A stretch of 20,679 nt of DNA. Origin: Paracraurococcus sp049315625 (GTDB lineage Bacteria > Pseudomonadota > Alphaproteobacteria > Acetobacterales > Acetobacteraceae). The notes under the pieces were generated by a model. That model searched no databases, had not been told where the DNA came from, and saw only the letters and a list, made by a program, of their open reading frames with translations. Positions within the stretch are counted from its first letter, which is position 1, and each line of letters opens with the position of its first letter. Shown here one piece after another: positions 7,917 to 15,089 of the stretch. Where the stretch lies: positions 1 through 20,679 of the forward strand of contig JBMOJU010000056.1 in the NCBI GenBank assembly GCA_049315625.1, given 5' to 3'. The position numbers and the translations under genes are program-made.

Positions 7917-8378
7917 TCACGATGGCGGCGTCTCGCACACGTCGTACTCCACCTGGTTGGCTGCCCCCGCCGTACCCGAGAACTGGACCGTCAGGCCGGC
8001 ATAGCCCTGCCCATTCCAGCTGTTGACGCCGTCGACCGGGTTGGAGGTGACCAGCCAGACGCAGGGGTACTGGTCGGTCGGCCGGAAGCCGTACTCCACC
8101 ACCGCGCCGGTCACGCCATGGGTCGGTCCATCGCCTTCGACACGGTAGCCGCCGACGCTCTTTGGCGCGATCACCGCCGGCGCCGCCTCGCCGCGGGCGA
8201 AGTGGCCGGTCTCGCAGTGCGCCGTCAGCCTGTGCAGCGCCCAGGGCGTATGGTTGTACACCAGCACGCGCGTGCTGCGCGCCGCGGCCGCCGGGGCGAA
8301 CAGGCCTTCCGGCACCTGGTTGACGAGGCGCTCGGCGAATCGCCAGACGGATCCGTGAAGGGTGTCCTGGTCGAGCAT
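7917..8378 (-). CDS. Small beta-rich protein, possibly aegerolysin-like
   Basis: 153 residues from ATG 8378, with GGGAGA at good spacing upstream. There is no signal peptide or membrane helix. Residues about 37-145 look like a beta-sandwich: TRVLVYNHTPWALHR, a stretch ending in APAVIAPKSVGGY, GVTGAVVEYG, then a W/N-rich segment (SNPVDGVNSWNG) and a final strand LTVQFSG. This order (strand, 'I-x-P' turn, G-x-T/E-G strand, W...P-x-G-x-N, last strand) recalls aegerolysins and the bacterial crystal-protein ET79-type relatives, small lipid-binding proteins that sometimes work with MACPF partners. I cannot confirm the family by search, and no MACPF-like gene is in the window. Three cysteines (two mid-protein, one near the C-terminus) could matter for stability. 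Confidence 0.5.
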   Translation of the reverse strand: MLDQDTLHGSVWRFAERLVNQVPEGLFAPAAAARSTRVLVYNHTPWALHRLTAHCETGHFARGEAAPAVIAPKSVGGYRVEGDGPTHGVTGAVVEYGFRPTDQYPCVWLVTSNPVDGVNSWNGQGYAGLTVQFSGTAGAANQVEYDVCETPPS

Positions 8379-8429
8379 GGTCGTCTCCCGCCGGAGGGCA
8401 CCGCGGAGGCTCGTGGTCCGATCCTGACG

Positions 8430-8442
8430 CTTGAGGCTCAAG
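8430..8442. promoter_or_regulatory. 13-bp palindrome, possible operator for the aegerolysin-like gene
   Basis: CTTGAG-G-CTCAAG is a perfect 6-1-6 inverted repeat, 52 bases upstream of the minus-strand start at 8378 in a divergent intergenic region. No promoter boxes could be fixed around it, so operator function is a guess from symmetry and position. Confidence 0.25.
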
Positions 8443-8475
8443 TGGCAGGTGAATCGGGCCACCAAGCAAAGCCGG

Positions 8476-8517
8476 GTGGTGCGAAGCCGACGACGCTTCC
8501 TGTCAGCTTTGCACCAC
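8476..8517. repeat. Inverted repeat in the divergent intergenic region
   Basis: GTGGTGC (8476-8482) and GCACCAC (8511-8517) are perfect complements separated by 28 bases. A smaller GAAGC/GCTTC pair lies between them. It could be a weak structured leader or a protein site; nothing else supports a function. Confidence 0.25.
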
Positions 8518-8567
8518 TATGCACCGCCGCGACCGGTGGGCTGTGCGGTGGGGCACATGCGGCTGAT

Positions 8568-8590
8568 CCGCAACGGCTTGCGCGTTGCGG
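8568..8590 (+). repeat. 8-bp hairpin upstream of the prolyl-tRNA editing gene
   Basis: CCGCAACG (8568-8575), a 7-base loop, then CGTTGCGG (8583-8590) form a perfect stem ending 42 bases before the ATG at 8633. There is no T-run. It could be an operator or a 5' leader structure. Confidence 0.3.
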
Positions 8591-8632
8591 CCGGCGGGGT
8601 GAAACAGCCGCTCGTCACCGCTGGACCAGGGC

Positions 8633-9148
8633 ATGCCCGAAACCCCGGAAGGCCTCCTCGCCCGGATCGCCGCGCTGGGGATCGAGAGCCGCACGTTCCG
8701 CCACGCCCCGGTCTTCACCGTGGCGGAAAGCCAGGCGCTGCGCGTCGGCCAGCCGGGCGGGCACAGCAAGAACCTGTTCCTGCGGCCGGCGAAGCAATCG
8801 CCCGGGCCGCATTTGCTGGCGGTGCTGCAGGAGGACCGCCAGGTCTCGATCAACGCCCTCGCCCGGGCCGCCGGCGCCGGGCGGGTGGAGATGGCGCCGG
8901 CCGCTGAGCTGCTGGCGCTGCTCGGCGTGCTGCCCGGCTCGGTCACGCCCTTCGGCCTGGTCAACGCGCCGCCCGGCACGGTGCGGATCGTGTTCGATGC
9001 GGGCTTGCTGCGGGACCACGAATGGGTTCACTTCCATCCGCTGGTGAACAGCATGACCACGGCCATCCGCCCGGCCGATCTGCTGCGATTCCTGGAGAGC
9101 CTCGGCCACCGGCCGGAGCGGCTGGAGATGCCGCCGCCTTCGATCTAG
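8633..9148 (+). CDS. YbaK/ProX-type aminoacyl-tRNA deacylase (prolyl-tRNA editing protein)
   Basis: 171 residues, the size of free-standing trans-editing proteins. It matches the YbaK/ProXp superfamily: FRHAPVFTVAES near 22-33 and GGHSKNLFLR near 42-51 with the conserved lysine K46. The C-terminal half has SVTPFGLVNAPP, then VHFHPLVNSMT and a final helix. HSKNLFL is typical of the ProXp-ala/PrdX branch, which removes alanine wrongly attached to tRNA-Pro. The exact substrate is inferred from the motif. It is cytoplasmic and works alongside prolyl-tRNA synthetase. The ribosome site is weak. It is the first + strand gene after a divergent gap, and 109 bases separate it from the thioredoxin gene, so cotranscription is possible but not shown. 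Confidence 0.85.
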   Translation: MPETPEGLLARIAALGIESRTFRHAPVFTVAESQALRVGQPGGHSKNLFLRPAKQSPGPHLLAVLQEDRQVSINALARAAGAGRVEMAPAAELLALLGVLPGSVTPFGLVNAPPGTVRIVFDAGLLRDHEWVHFHPLVNSMTTAIRPADLLRFLESLGHRPERLEMPPPSI

Positions 9149-9257
9149 GCTTGCCTGCCCGGGGCGTCCGTCGTGCCGGGCAGCCAGATGGCCTATTCCC
9201 CATTGCCCTCCCGCCCGGCGGGGGCATCTAAGACCGCAAGACCGAGGAAAAGCCGCC

Positions 9258-10208
9258 ATGGACGTCATCTTCGACCCGAACCGCCAGGGTCCCGCGCCGG
9301 GCGCCGCGGCCGGCGGCGCCGACCCCATCAAGGACGGCGACCAGAAGAGCTTCATGCAGGATGTGGTGAACGCCAGCCGCGAGGTCCCCATCCTGGTGGA
9401 TTTCTGGGCGACCTGGTGCGGCCCCTGCAAGACCCTGACGCCGACGCTGGAGAAGGTGGTCCGCGCCGCCGGCGGCCGGGTCCGGTTGGTCAAGATCGAC
9501 ATCGACCAGAATCGCCAGCTGGTCCAGCAGCTCACCCAGCTCGGCCTGCCGCTGCAATCCGTGCCGACGGTGGCCGCCTTCTGGCAGGGGCAGATCGCCG
9601 ACCTGTTCCAGGGCGCCCTGCCCGAGACCGAGGTGAAGAAATTCGTCGAGAGCCTGCTGAAGCTGGCCGGCGGGCAGATGCCGGCCGCCGACCTGCTGGC
9701 CGAGGCCAAGCTGGCCGCCGAGGAGGGCGACCACCAGGGCGCGCTGCAGATCTTCGGCGCGCTGGTGCAGCAGGAGCCCGAGAACGCGGAGGCCTTCGCC
9801 GGCATCGCCCGCGCGCTGATGGCGCTGGGCGAGGAGGAGCAGGCGCTGGAAGTCCTGGCCAGCGTACCGCCCAAGATCGCCGGGCACGCCGAGATCGCCT
9901 CGGTCCGCAGCGCGCTGGAGCTGGCCGCCGAGGGCCGCGCGGCGCGGGAGAAGCTGGCCGAGTTCGAGCACCGGCTGGCCGCCGACCCGAACGACCACGC
10001 CGCCCGCATCGACCTGGCGGTGGCGCTGAACGCCATGGAGGATCGCGCCGGCGCGGTCGATGCGCTGCTCGACGCCATCAGGCGCGACCGCGCCTGGAAC
10101 GAGGAGGCGGCGCGCAAGCAGCTGCTGAAATTCTTCGAGGCCTGGGGCTTCGACGATCCCGCGACCTTGGCGGGGCGGCGCAAGCTCTCCTCGCTGCTGT
10201 TCCGGTAA
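9258..10208 (+). CDS. CnoX/YbbN-like thioredoxin-TPR co-chaperone
   Basis: 316 residues. A thioredoxin domain covers about residues 25-135, with VDFWATWCGPCK holding the intact pair C54 and C57 and a later cis-proline region (SVPTVAAF). The remainder, about 145-316, is a helical TPR-like region. This is the architecture of E. coli YbbN/CnoX, which binds GroEL and unfolded proteins. E. coli CnoX lacks the full CxxC, whereas this protein keeps CGPC and so could have disulfide-reducing activity. An AGGA-rich site (GAGGAAAA) precedes the ATG. The next gene begins 10 bases after the stop, so this is the head of a compact operon with the LON-domain, Trm112-like and DUF971 genes. Confidence 0.88.
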   Translation: MDVIFDPNRQGPAPGAAAGGADPIKDGDQKSFMQDVVNASREVPILVDFWATWCGPCKTLTPTLEKVVRAAGGRVRLVKIDIDQNRQLVQQLTQLGLPLQSVPTVAAFWQGQIADLFQGALPETEVKKFVESLLKLAGGQMPAADLLAEAKLAAEEGDHQGALQIFGALVQQEPENAEAFAGIARALMALGEEEQALEVLASVPPKIAGHAEIASVRSALELAAEGRAAREKLAEFEHRLAADPNDHAARIDLAVALNAMEDRAGAVDALLDAIRRDRAWNEEAARKQLLKFFEAWGFDDPATLAGRRKLSSLLFR

Positions 10209-10218
10209 CCCCCGCACG

Positions 10219-10896
10219 GTGGCCGCCTTTCACCCCAAATTCGCCGATCTGCCGGCGGAGATCGCGGTCTTCCCGCTCTCCGGCGCGCTGCTGCTGCCCG
10301 GCGGCCGACTGCCGCTGAACATCTTCGAGCCGCGCTACCTGGCGATGACGATGGACAGCCTCGGCACCGGCCGCATGTTCGGCATGATCCAGCCGGAGCC
10401 GGCGGCGCCGCGCGGCGAGACCGGCCCGGGCCTCTACCGCATCGGCTGCCTCGGCCGGCTGTCGTCCTTCGCCGAGACCGAGGATGGCCGGCTGCTGATC
10501 ACGTTGAGCGGGGTGATCCGCTTCCGGGTGGGCGAGGAGCTGGCGATGCGCCGCGGCTACCGCCGCGTCCGGCCCGATTACGTCGGGTTCGAGGCCGACC
10601 TCGACCTGTCCGAGAAGCCCGTCGGCGTCGACCGCGCGGCCCTGCTCGACGCGCTGCGGGCCTTCTTCGCGGCGCGCGGGATCGAGGCCAATTGGGAGGC
10701 GATCGAGCAGACCTCGGACGAGATGCTGGTGCTGACCCTCGCCATGGTCTGCCCCTTCGAGGTGCGCGAGAAACAGGCGCTGCTGGTGGCGGCGACACCG
10801 GAGGAGCGGGCCGAAATGCTGGTCGCGCTGCTGCGGATCGGGGCGCATCCGGAACCCGGCGGCAGCGACCTGCCCGCCGACCGCCGGCCGAGCTAA
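10219..10896 (+). CDS. LON N-terminal (substrate-binding) domain protein
   Basis: 225 residues starting at GTG, 10 bases after the thioredoxin stop. The family core is clear: IAVFPLSGALLLPGGRLPLNIFEPRYLAM at about 14-42 (PLNIFEPRY is the signature), then MFGMIQPEP, GCLGRLSSF and GRLLITLSGVIRFRV. It has only the LON substrate-recognition domain, without ATPase or protease parts. Proteins of this kind are standalone relatives of the Lon N-domain with no settled biochemical role. Its position directly after a chaperone-like thioredoxin fits a protein quality-control theme, but that is inference. The downstream gene starts 10 bases after its stop. Confidence 0.88.
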   Translation: MAAFHPKFADLPAEIAVFPLSGALLLPGGRLPLNIFEPRYLAMTMDSLGTGRMFGMIQPEPAAPRGETGPGLYRIGCLGRLSSFAETEDGRLLITLSGVIRFRVGEELAMRRGYRRVRPDYVGFEADLDLSEKPVGVDRAALLDALRAFFAARGIEANWEAIEQTSDEMLVLTLAMVCPFEVREKQALLVAATPEERAEMLVALLRIGAHPEPGGSDLPADRRPS

Positions 10897-10906
10897 GGAT
10901 GCCCCG

Positions 10907-11119
10907 ATGAGCGACACCCCCACCACCTCCGCCCCCAGCCCGGGCGGCGAGGTCGATCCCGCCCTGCTGGAAATCCTCGTCTGCCCGGTCACCAAGGGGC
11001 CGCTGCGCTATGACCGCGCCCGCGGCGAGCTGGTCAGCGACCAGGGCCGGCTGGCCTACCCGATCCGCGACGGCATCCCGATCATGCTGCCGGACGAGGC
11101 GCGGTCGCTCGACGCCTGA
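10907..11119 (+). CDS. Trm112-like / UPF0434 small protein
   Basis: 70 residues. The family pattern LLEILVCPVTKGPLRYD...ELVSDQGRLAYPIRDGIPIMLPDEAR covers nearly the whole protein after a short Pro/Ser/Thr-rich N-terminus. Homologues such as E. coli YcaR have CPxC and further zinc ligands. This one keeps only the first cysteine (CPVTKGPL), so the zinc site looks lost. Trm112 of eukaryotes and archaea activates methyltransferases; the bacterial role is unclear. It sits in the thioredoxin/LON operon, and its TGA shares one base with the ATG of the DUF971 gene, implying translational coupling. Confidence 0.88.
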   Translation: MSDTPTTSAPSPGGEVDPALLEILVCPVTKGPLRYDRARGELVSDQGRLAYPIRDGIPIMLPDEARSLDA

Positions 11120-11487
11120 TGCCGACGCCGACCGAGATCCGCCTGAAGCGGGCCGAGCGGCTGCTGGAGGTCGCCTTCGACGACGGCGCCCGCTTCGCCC
11201 TGCCGGCCGAATACCTGCGGGTCGAGAGCCCCTCGGCCGAGGTGCAGGGGCACGGGCCAGGGCAGAAGGTGCTGGTGGCGGGCCGGCGGGAGGTCGGCAT
11301 CCTGCGGGTCGAGCCGGTCGGGCATTACGCCATCCGCATCGCCTTCGACGACCTGCACGACAGCGGGATCTATTCCTGGGCGTACCTGCACCAGCTGGGC
11401 GTCGAACACGCCGAACGCTGGGCGGCGTATGAGCAGGCGCTGGCGGCGAAGGGGCTGGTGCGGGCGCCACCGAAACGCGGCGGGTAG
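11119..11487 (+). CDS. DUF971 (gamma-butyrobetaine hydroxylase-like N-terminal domain) protein
   Basis: 122 residues. The ATG overlaps the upstream stop (TGATG). The single domain matches DUF971: PTEIRLKRAERLLEVAFDDG, FALPAEYLRVESPSAEV, then VGHYAIRIAFDDLHDSGIYSWAYLHQLG. The domain also occurs at the N-terminus of gamma-butyrobetaine hydroxylases and fused to Mrp/HCF101 iron-sulfur carriers, so a link to iron-sulfur handling is possible but unproven. It has no cysteines, so it would not by itself bind a metal through thiols. It is the last gene of the operon and converges with the UbiH-family gene across 143 bases in which I see no clear terminator. Confidence 0.88.
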   Translation: MPTPTEIRLKRAERLLEVAFDDGARFALPAEYLRVESPSAEVQGHGPGQKVLVAGRREVGILRVEPVGHYAIRIAFDDLHDSGIYSWAYLHQLGVEHAERWAAYEQALAAKGLVRAPPKRGG

Positions 11488-11630
11488 GCGGAGCCCGGGT
11501 TATCCGCGCGGGTACATATCCGTCCCCTTAGATACCCTATCGGGCCGCGCGGCGCCGGCCGGGCAGGTCGTCGGCCCGGGCAGCCACCGCCGCTGATCGG
11601 CACGCCGCGCCGCAAGCGGCCGGGCAGCGC

Positions 11631-12902
11631 CTACCCCGCCCGCTGCAGCCCCTGCCCCGCCAGCAGCCCCGTCACCCCCGGCCCAAGCCCCATCGCCTGC
11701 CGCGCGAAGGCCCGCTTCAGCCCCGGCATCCGGTCCACCGCCGCGATCCCGAGCCGCCGGGCCCAGCGCACCGGCGGGATGTCGTTGCCGAACAGCCGCT
11801 CCAGCGCATGCATCCCCGACAGCATCAGCAGCGTGTCCGGCCGCCGCCGCGCCTGGTAGCGCGCCAGCACCGCGGCACTTCCCGGGTCGGCGCCGGCATG
11901 GACGGCGGCGATCACCTCCTCCGCCAGCGCCGCGACGTCACGGAAGCCGAGGTTCAGCCCCTGCCCGGCGATCGGATGCACGCCATGCGCGGCATCCCCG
12001 ACCAGCGCCAGCCGCGTATCCGTCCAGCGCTCCACGTGCAGCGCGCTCAGCGGGTAGGACCAGCGCCGGCCGATCGGCCGGATCGCGCCCAGGTGGTCGC
12101 CCAGCCGGCGCCCGAGTTCCCGCCCGAACGCCGCATCGTCCAGCGCCAGCATCCGCCGGGCGATCGCGGTGCGGTCGGCCCAGACGAAGGCCGAGGCGTG
12201 CGGGAACGCCGCCGTGCCGAAATTCCCCGGGCCGCTCAGCGGCAGCTGGGCGAAGGGGCCGTTCGGCAGGAATTGCTCCAGCGCGATATTGTTGTGCGGC
12301 CTCTCATGCGCGAAGGCGCCGACCATGCCGATCTGGTGGTAGTCGAGCGTCGCGGTGCGGATGCCGGCCTGGCGCCGCAGCGGGCTGTTGCGTCCCTCGG
12401 CGGCCACCACCAGCCGGGCCGCCAGCACCTGGCCGGTCGAAAGCCGCACCGTCGCGCCCGCCGCCCGGCGCTCCACCGTGGCAGTGGCCGGGGCGAAGAC
12501 GGCCAGGTTTGGCATCCCCGGCAGCCGGGCGTTCAGCCCGACACGCAGGCTGCGCGCCTCCACCATGAAGCCGAAGGGCTCGTCTGAGACCGACGCCGCG
12601 TCGAATTGCAGGGCGAGCGGGGAGGCTGGCTCGCCCGGGCGGCCATCCGCCACCCGGATGCCCTGGATCGGGCAGGGCGGCTGCGGCAGCCGGTCCCAGA
12701 TGCCGGCGGCCGCCAGCAGACGCTTGGAGGTCAGCGCGATGGCGTAGGCCCGGCCGTCGAAATCCGGCAATTCCATCCCCGGCAGGGGCTGGGCGTCGAC
12801 GACCGCGGTCGGCACGCCGGCGGCGGCCAGGGTGGCGGCCAGGGTGGCGCCCACCGGGCCGGCGCCCAGGATGCAGACCTCGACCTCGGAATGCTCGTTC
12901 AT
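11631..12902 (-). CDS. UbiH/UbiF/Coq6-family FAD-dependent monooxygenase
   Basis: 423 residues from ATG 12902, with GGGAGGA about 8 bases upstream; the frame is open 47 codons further but without homology. The FAD dinucleotide fold GAGPVG is at 13-18. A central VVAAEGRNSPLR at about 166-177 is the family's D/E-G motif, and GDAAHGVHPIAGQGLNLG at 302-319 is the second FAD-binding signature. This family hydroxylates the ring of ubiquinone precursors. Which ring position cannot be told from sequence, and alphaproteobacteria use varied sets (UbiH, UbiF, UbiL, UbiM). It is divergent from glnK across 363 bases, so regulation is probably separate. Confidence 0.88.
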   Translation of the reverse strand: MNEHSEVEVCILGAGPVGATLAATLAAAGVPTAVVDAQPLPGMELPDFDGRAYAIALTSKRLLAAAGIWDRLPQPPCPIQGIRVADGRPGEPASPLALQFDAASVSDEPFGFMVEARSLRVGLNARLPGMPNLAVFAPATATVERRAAGATVRLSTGQVLAARLVVAAEGRNSPLRRQAGIRTATLDYHQIGMVGAFAHERPHNNIALEQFLPNGPFAQLPLSGPGNFGTAAFPHASAFVWADRTAIARRMLALDDAAFGRELGRRLGDHLGAIRPIGRRWSYPLSALHVERWTDTRLALVGDAAHGVHPIAGQGLNLGFRDVAALAEEVIAAVHAGADPGSAAVLARYQARRRPDTLLMLSGMHALERLFGNDIPPVRWARRLGIAAVDRMPGLKRAFARQAMGLGPGVTGLLAGQGLQRAG

Positions 12903-13265
12903 CTCGGGTTCCTCCCATCGGGGCAGGGGGTGGTCAAGGGAGGTGGCCCCGGACGGCGTTTCCGGAAGCTTCGCCTGACTCCTGTCCTGCCACTGCCCAA
13001 TATGCGGGCAATTGTCATCCGACGCGGAGTTCTGGCGTTGCAATGTAAAGGATATGGCAATGGACCCCGGCCGTGGCGCCGCCCCACAGCCGGGGTCGGG
13101 ACGCGCCGGCCTTGGTCGACCTGGCCATGCCGTGTCCCCTGCGCAACATCACGGCGCCGTTACTCCGGGTCAGGCCCGGTCGCGCCCGGCCGGCGGGCGC
13201 CGGCGCCAGGGTGGCACGGGATTTGGAAGGTCCACCTGCCGGATTTTCAGGAGGACTGCGGGCAG
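12903..13265. other. Divergent intergenic region between the UbiH-family gene and glnK
   Basis: 363 bases without a credible gene; the small ORFs here are GC-driven shadows. It holds the ribosome site of the UbiH-family gene at its left end. A short inverted repeat lies at 12994-13010 (TGCCC, 7 bases, GGGCA), next to a modestly AT-richer stretch around 13000-13060 that may contain the leftward promoter. At the right end are the sigma-54-like promoter and the glnK ribosome site AGGAGG (13249-13254). I looked for NtrC-type sites (GCAC-N-GTGC dyads) and found no convincing pair. Confidence 0.55.
13212..13227 (+). promoter_or_regulatory. Sigma-54 (RpoN) -24/-12 type promoter for glnK-amtB
   Basis: TGGCACG-GGAT-TTGGA matches the RpoN consensus TGGCACG-N4-TTGCW at all fixed positions except the C of the -12 GC, which is G here. 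The predicted transcript would begin about a dozen bases downstream, near 13238, giving a leader of roughly 28 bases with AGGAGG before the glnK ATG at 13266. glnK-amtB operons are classic NtrC/RpoN targets, so the context supports the call. The mismatch in the otherwise highly conserved GC pair is the main doubt. Confidence 0.6.
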
Positions 13266-13604
13266 ATGAAGCTGGTCATGGCATTCATCAAGCCCTTCAA
13301 GCTGGACGAGGTGCGCGATGCGCTCACTCCGCTCGGCGTGCAGGGGCTTACGGTGACCGAGGTGAAGGGCTTTGGTCGCCAGAAGGGGCAGACGGAGATC
13401 TACCGGGGCGCTGAGTACCAGGTGAGCTTCCTGCCGAAGATGAAGATCGAGGTCGTCGTGCCCGACGAACTGGCCGATGGCGTGGTCGAGGCGATCGCCA
13501 AGGCCAGCCGGACGGAGAAGATCGGTGACGGCAAGATCTTCGTGATCGATGTGGAACGCGCGCTGCGCATCCGCACCGGCGAGACCGACGTGGCGGCGCT
13601 CTAG
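13266..13604 (+). CDS. glnK: Nitrogen regulatory protein PII (GlnK)
   Basis: 112 residues, the standard PII length, with near-complete similarity to the family. The T-loop GFGRQKGQTEIYRGAEYQVSF contains the uridylylation tyrosine Y51. The B-loop region KIGDGKIFVIDVERALRIRTGE is complete. PII senses 2-oxoglutarate, ATP/ADP and, through uridylylation by GlnD, glutamine. When unmodified, GlnK binds AmtB and blocks ammonium entry. The GlnK name rests on linkage to amtB 40 bases downstream; by sequence alone GlnB and GlnK are hard to separate. AGGAGG at 13249-13254 lies 11 bases before the ATG, and a sigma-54-like promoter lies just upstream. Confidence 0.93.
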   Translation: MKLVMAFIKPFKLDEVRDALTPLGVQGLTVTEVKGFGRQKGQTEIYRGAEYQVSFLPKMKIEVVVPDELADGVVEAIAKASRTEKIGDGKIFVIDVERALRIRTGETDVAAL

Positions 13605-13643
13605 GCGCCCGCCGAAGATCCAGAACGAACAGGGGATTACACG

Positions 13644-14975
13644 ATGAGGATGCCCGCACGCGTGCTGGCCGGAGCGGCTGCTGCGCTGCTCGTCGCCGCG
13701 CCTGCCCTGGCCGATGACGGCCCGAAGATCGATACCGGCGACACCGCCTGGATGCTCACCGCCACCGCCCTGGTGCTGATGATGACCGTCCCGGGCCTCG
13801 CGCTCTTCTATGCGGGCATGGTCCGCAAGAAGAACGTGCTCGCCACCATGATGCAGAGCTTCGCCATCACGGCGATCGTCACGGTGGTCTGGACCATCAT
13901 CGGCTACAGCCTGGCCTTCGGCGAGGGCAACGCCTACATCGGCGACCTGTCCAAGCTGTTCCTGACCAGCCTGGCGGAAAACTGGGACAAGCCCTTCACG
14001 CTCGGTAGCGGCGACGCGGCGGTGGCCACCACCGTCCCGGAAACCGTCTTCCTGATGTTCCAGATGACCTTCGCGATCATCACCCCCGCGCTCATCGCCG
14101 GCGCCTTCGCCGACCGGATGAAGTTCAGCGCGCTGGTGATCTTCAGCATCCTCTGGACCATCCTGATCTACAGCCCGGTGGCGCACTGGGTATGGCATCC
14201 GAATGGCTGGATCTTCGCGCTCGGCGCGCTCGACTTCGCCGGCGGCACCGTGGTGCACGTGAATGCGGGCGTCGCGGGTCTGGTCTGTGCCCTCGTCCTC
14301 GGCAAGCGGGTTGGCTACGGCAACGACAACATGTCGCCGTACAACCTGGCGCTGGCCGTGATCGGCGCGGGCCTGCTCTGGGTCGGCTGGTTCGGCTTCA
14401 ACGCGGGGTCCGCGGTGGGTGCGGGCGCCCGTGCGGGCATGGCCATGCTGGTCACGCAGGTCGCCGCCGGCGCCGCGGCGCTGGCCTGGATGTTCGCCGA
14501 ATGGGCGACCAAGGGTAAGCCGAGCGTCCTCGGTGCCATCTCCGGCGCGGTCGCCGGCCTGGTTGCCATCACCCCGGCCAGCGGCTTCGTCCTGCCGGTG
14601 CCGGCCCTGATCATCGGCGTCGTTGCCGGCCTCGCGGGCTTCTGGGGCGCCACCGCGCTCAAGCACCTCTGCGGCTATGACGACAGCCTGGACGCCTTCG
14701 GCGTGCACGGCGTCTGCGGCATCGTCGGCTCCCTGCTGACCGGCGTCTTCGCCTACGGCGCGCTGTCGGCGACGGCCGCCACCCCGGACGGCTACTCGGG
14801 CAGCATGGACCAGTTCATCATCCAGGTGGAAGCGACGGCCGCGGTCTTCGCCTACACCGCGATCGGCACCTTCATCCTGCTCAAGATCACCGACGTGATC
14901 GTCGGCCTCCGGGTACCGGAGGAAGAGGAGCGCGAGGGTCTCGACGTCACGCAGCACGGCGAGCGTCTGGCCTGA
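13644..14975 (+). CDS. amtB: Ammonium transporter AmtB
   Basis: 443 residues. There is a cleavable signal peptide (about 1-23, ending APALA), then about 11 membrane helices, as in the Amt/Rh family. Pore residues are present: the conserved aspartate D197 and first pore histidine H205 in DFAGGTVVHVNAG, and the second pore histidine H355 in DAFGVHGVCGIVG. The C-terminal tail (LRVPEEEEREGLDVTQHGE) is the cytoplasmic region that regulates gating and meets GlnK. It moves ammonium/ammonia across the inner membrane for assimilation. AGGGG precedes the ATG. It is cotranscribed with glnK and ends at a strong terminator. Confidence 0.95.
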   Translation: MRMPARVLAGAAAALLVAAPALADDGPKIDTGDTAWMLTATALVLMMTVPGLALFYAGMVRKKNVLATMMQSFAITAIVTVVWTIIGYSLAFGEGNAYIGDLSKLFLTSLAENWDKPFTLGSGDAAVATTVPETVFLMFQMTFAIITPALIAGAFADRMKFSALVIFSILWTILIYSPVAHWVWHPNGWIFALGALDFAGGTVVHVNAGVAGLVCALVLGKRVGYGNDNMSPYNLALAVIGAGLLWVGWFGFNAGSAVGAGARAGMAMLVTQVAAGAAALAWMFAEWATKGKPSVLGAISGAVAGLVAITPASGFVLPVPALIIGVVAGLAGFWGATALKHLCGYDDSLDAFGVHGVCGIVGSLLTGVFAYGALSATAATPDGYSGSMDQFIIQVEATAAVFAYTAIGTFILLKITDVIVGLRVPEEEEREGLDVTQHGERLA

Positions 14976-14986
14976 TCCAACCCTGG

Positions 14987-15019
14987 GGGGAGGAGGCCCC
15001 GTGCCTCCTCCCCTTTTTT
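14987..15019 (+). terminator. Rho-independent terminator of glnK-amtB
   Basis: A perfect 11-bp stem (GGGGAGGAGGC, loop CCCGT, GCCTCCTCCCC) is followed directly by six T's. It starts 11 bases after the amtB stop. This is a textbook intrinsic terminator and separates amtB from the porin gene. Confidence 0.93.
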
Positions 15020-15052
15020 GACTACAGAAAAGGTTGCCGTATACCAACGGAT

Positions 15053-15068
15053 TGACGCTAACCCGTCA
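15053..15068. promoter_or_regulatory. CRP/FNR-spaced palindrome upstream of the TorF-type porin gene
   Basis: TGACG-N6-CGTCA is a perfect 5-bp inverted repeat with the 6-base spacer used by CRP/FNR-family dimers (compare TGTGA-N6-TCACA). It lies 21 bases before the ATG at 15090, inside the short 70-base gap after the amtB terminator. The left arm includes TTGACG, which could also be a -35 box, but no -10 could be placed. Regulator identity is unknown. Confidence 0.35.
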
Positions 15069-15089
15069 TAAACCAGGGGACCATCCGCG

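Noticed and set aside
11488..11630. Terminator in the convergent gap after the DUF971 gene
   Set aside because: Only a weak GCCGC-AA-GCGGC hairpin with a two-base loop and no T-run; not supportable.
12903..13043. 47-codon N-terminal extension of the UbiH-family gene
   Set aside because: The FAD fold begins right after the ATG at 12902, which has GGGAGGA upstream.
13170..15047. 625-codon minus-strand frame opposite glnK-amtB
   Set aside because: Highly charged low-complexity product across two certain genes and a terminator; a shadow.
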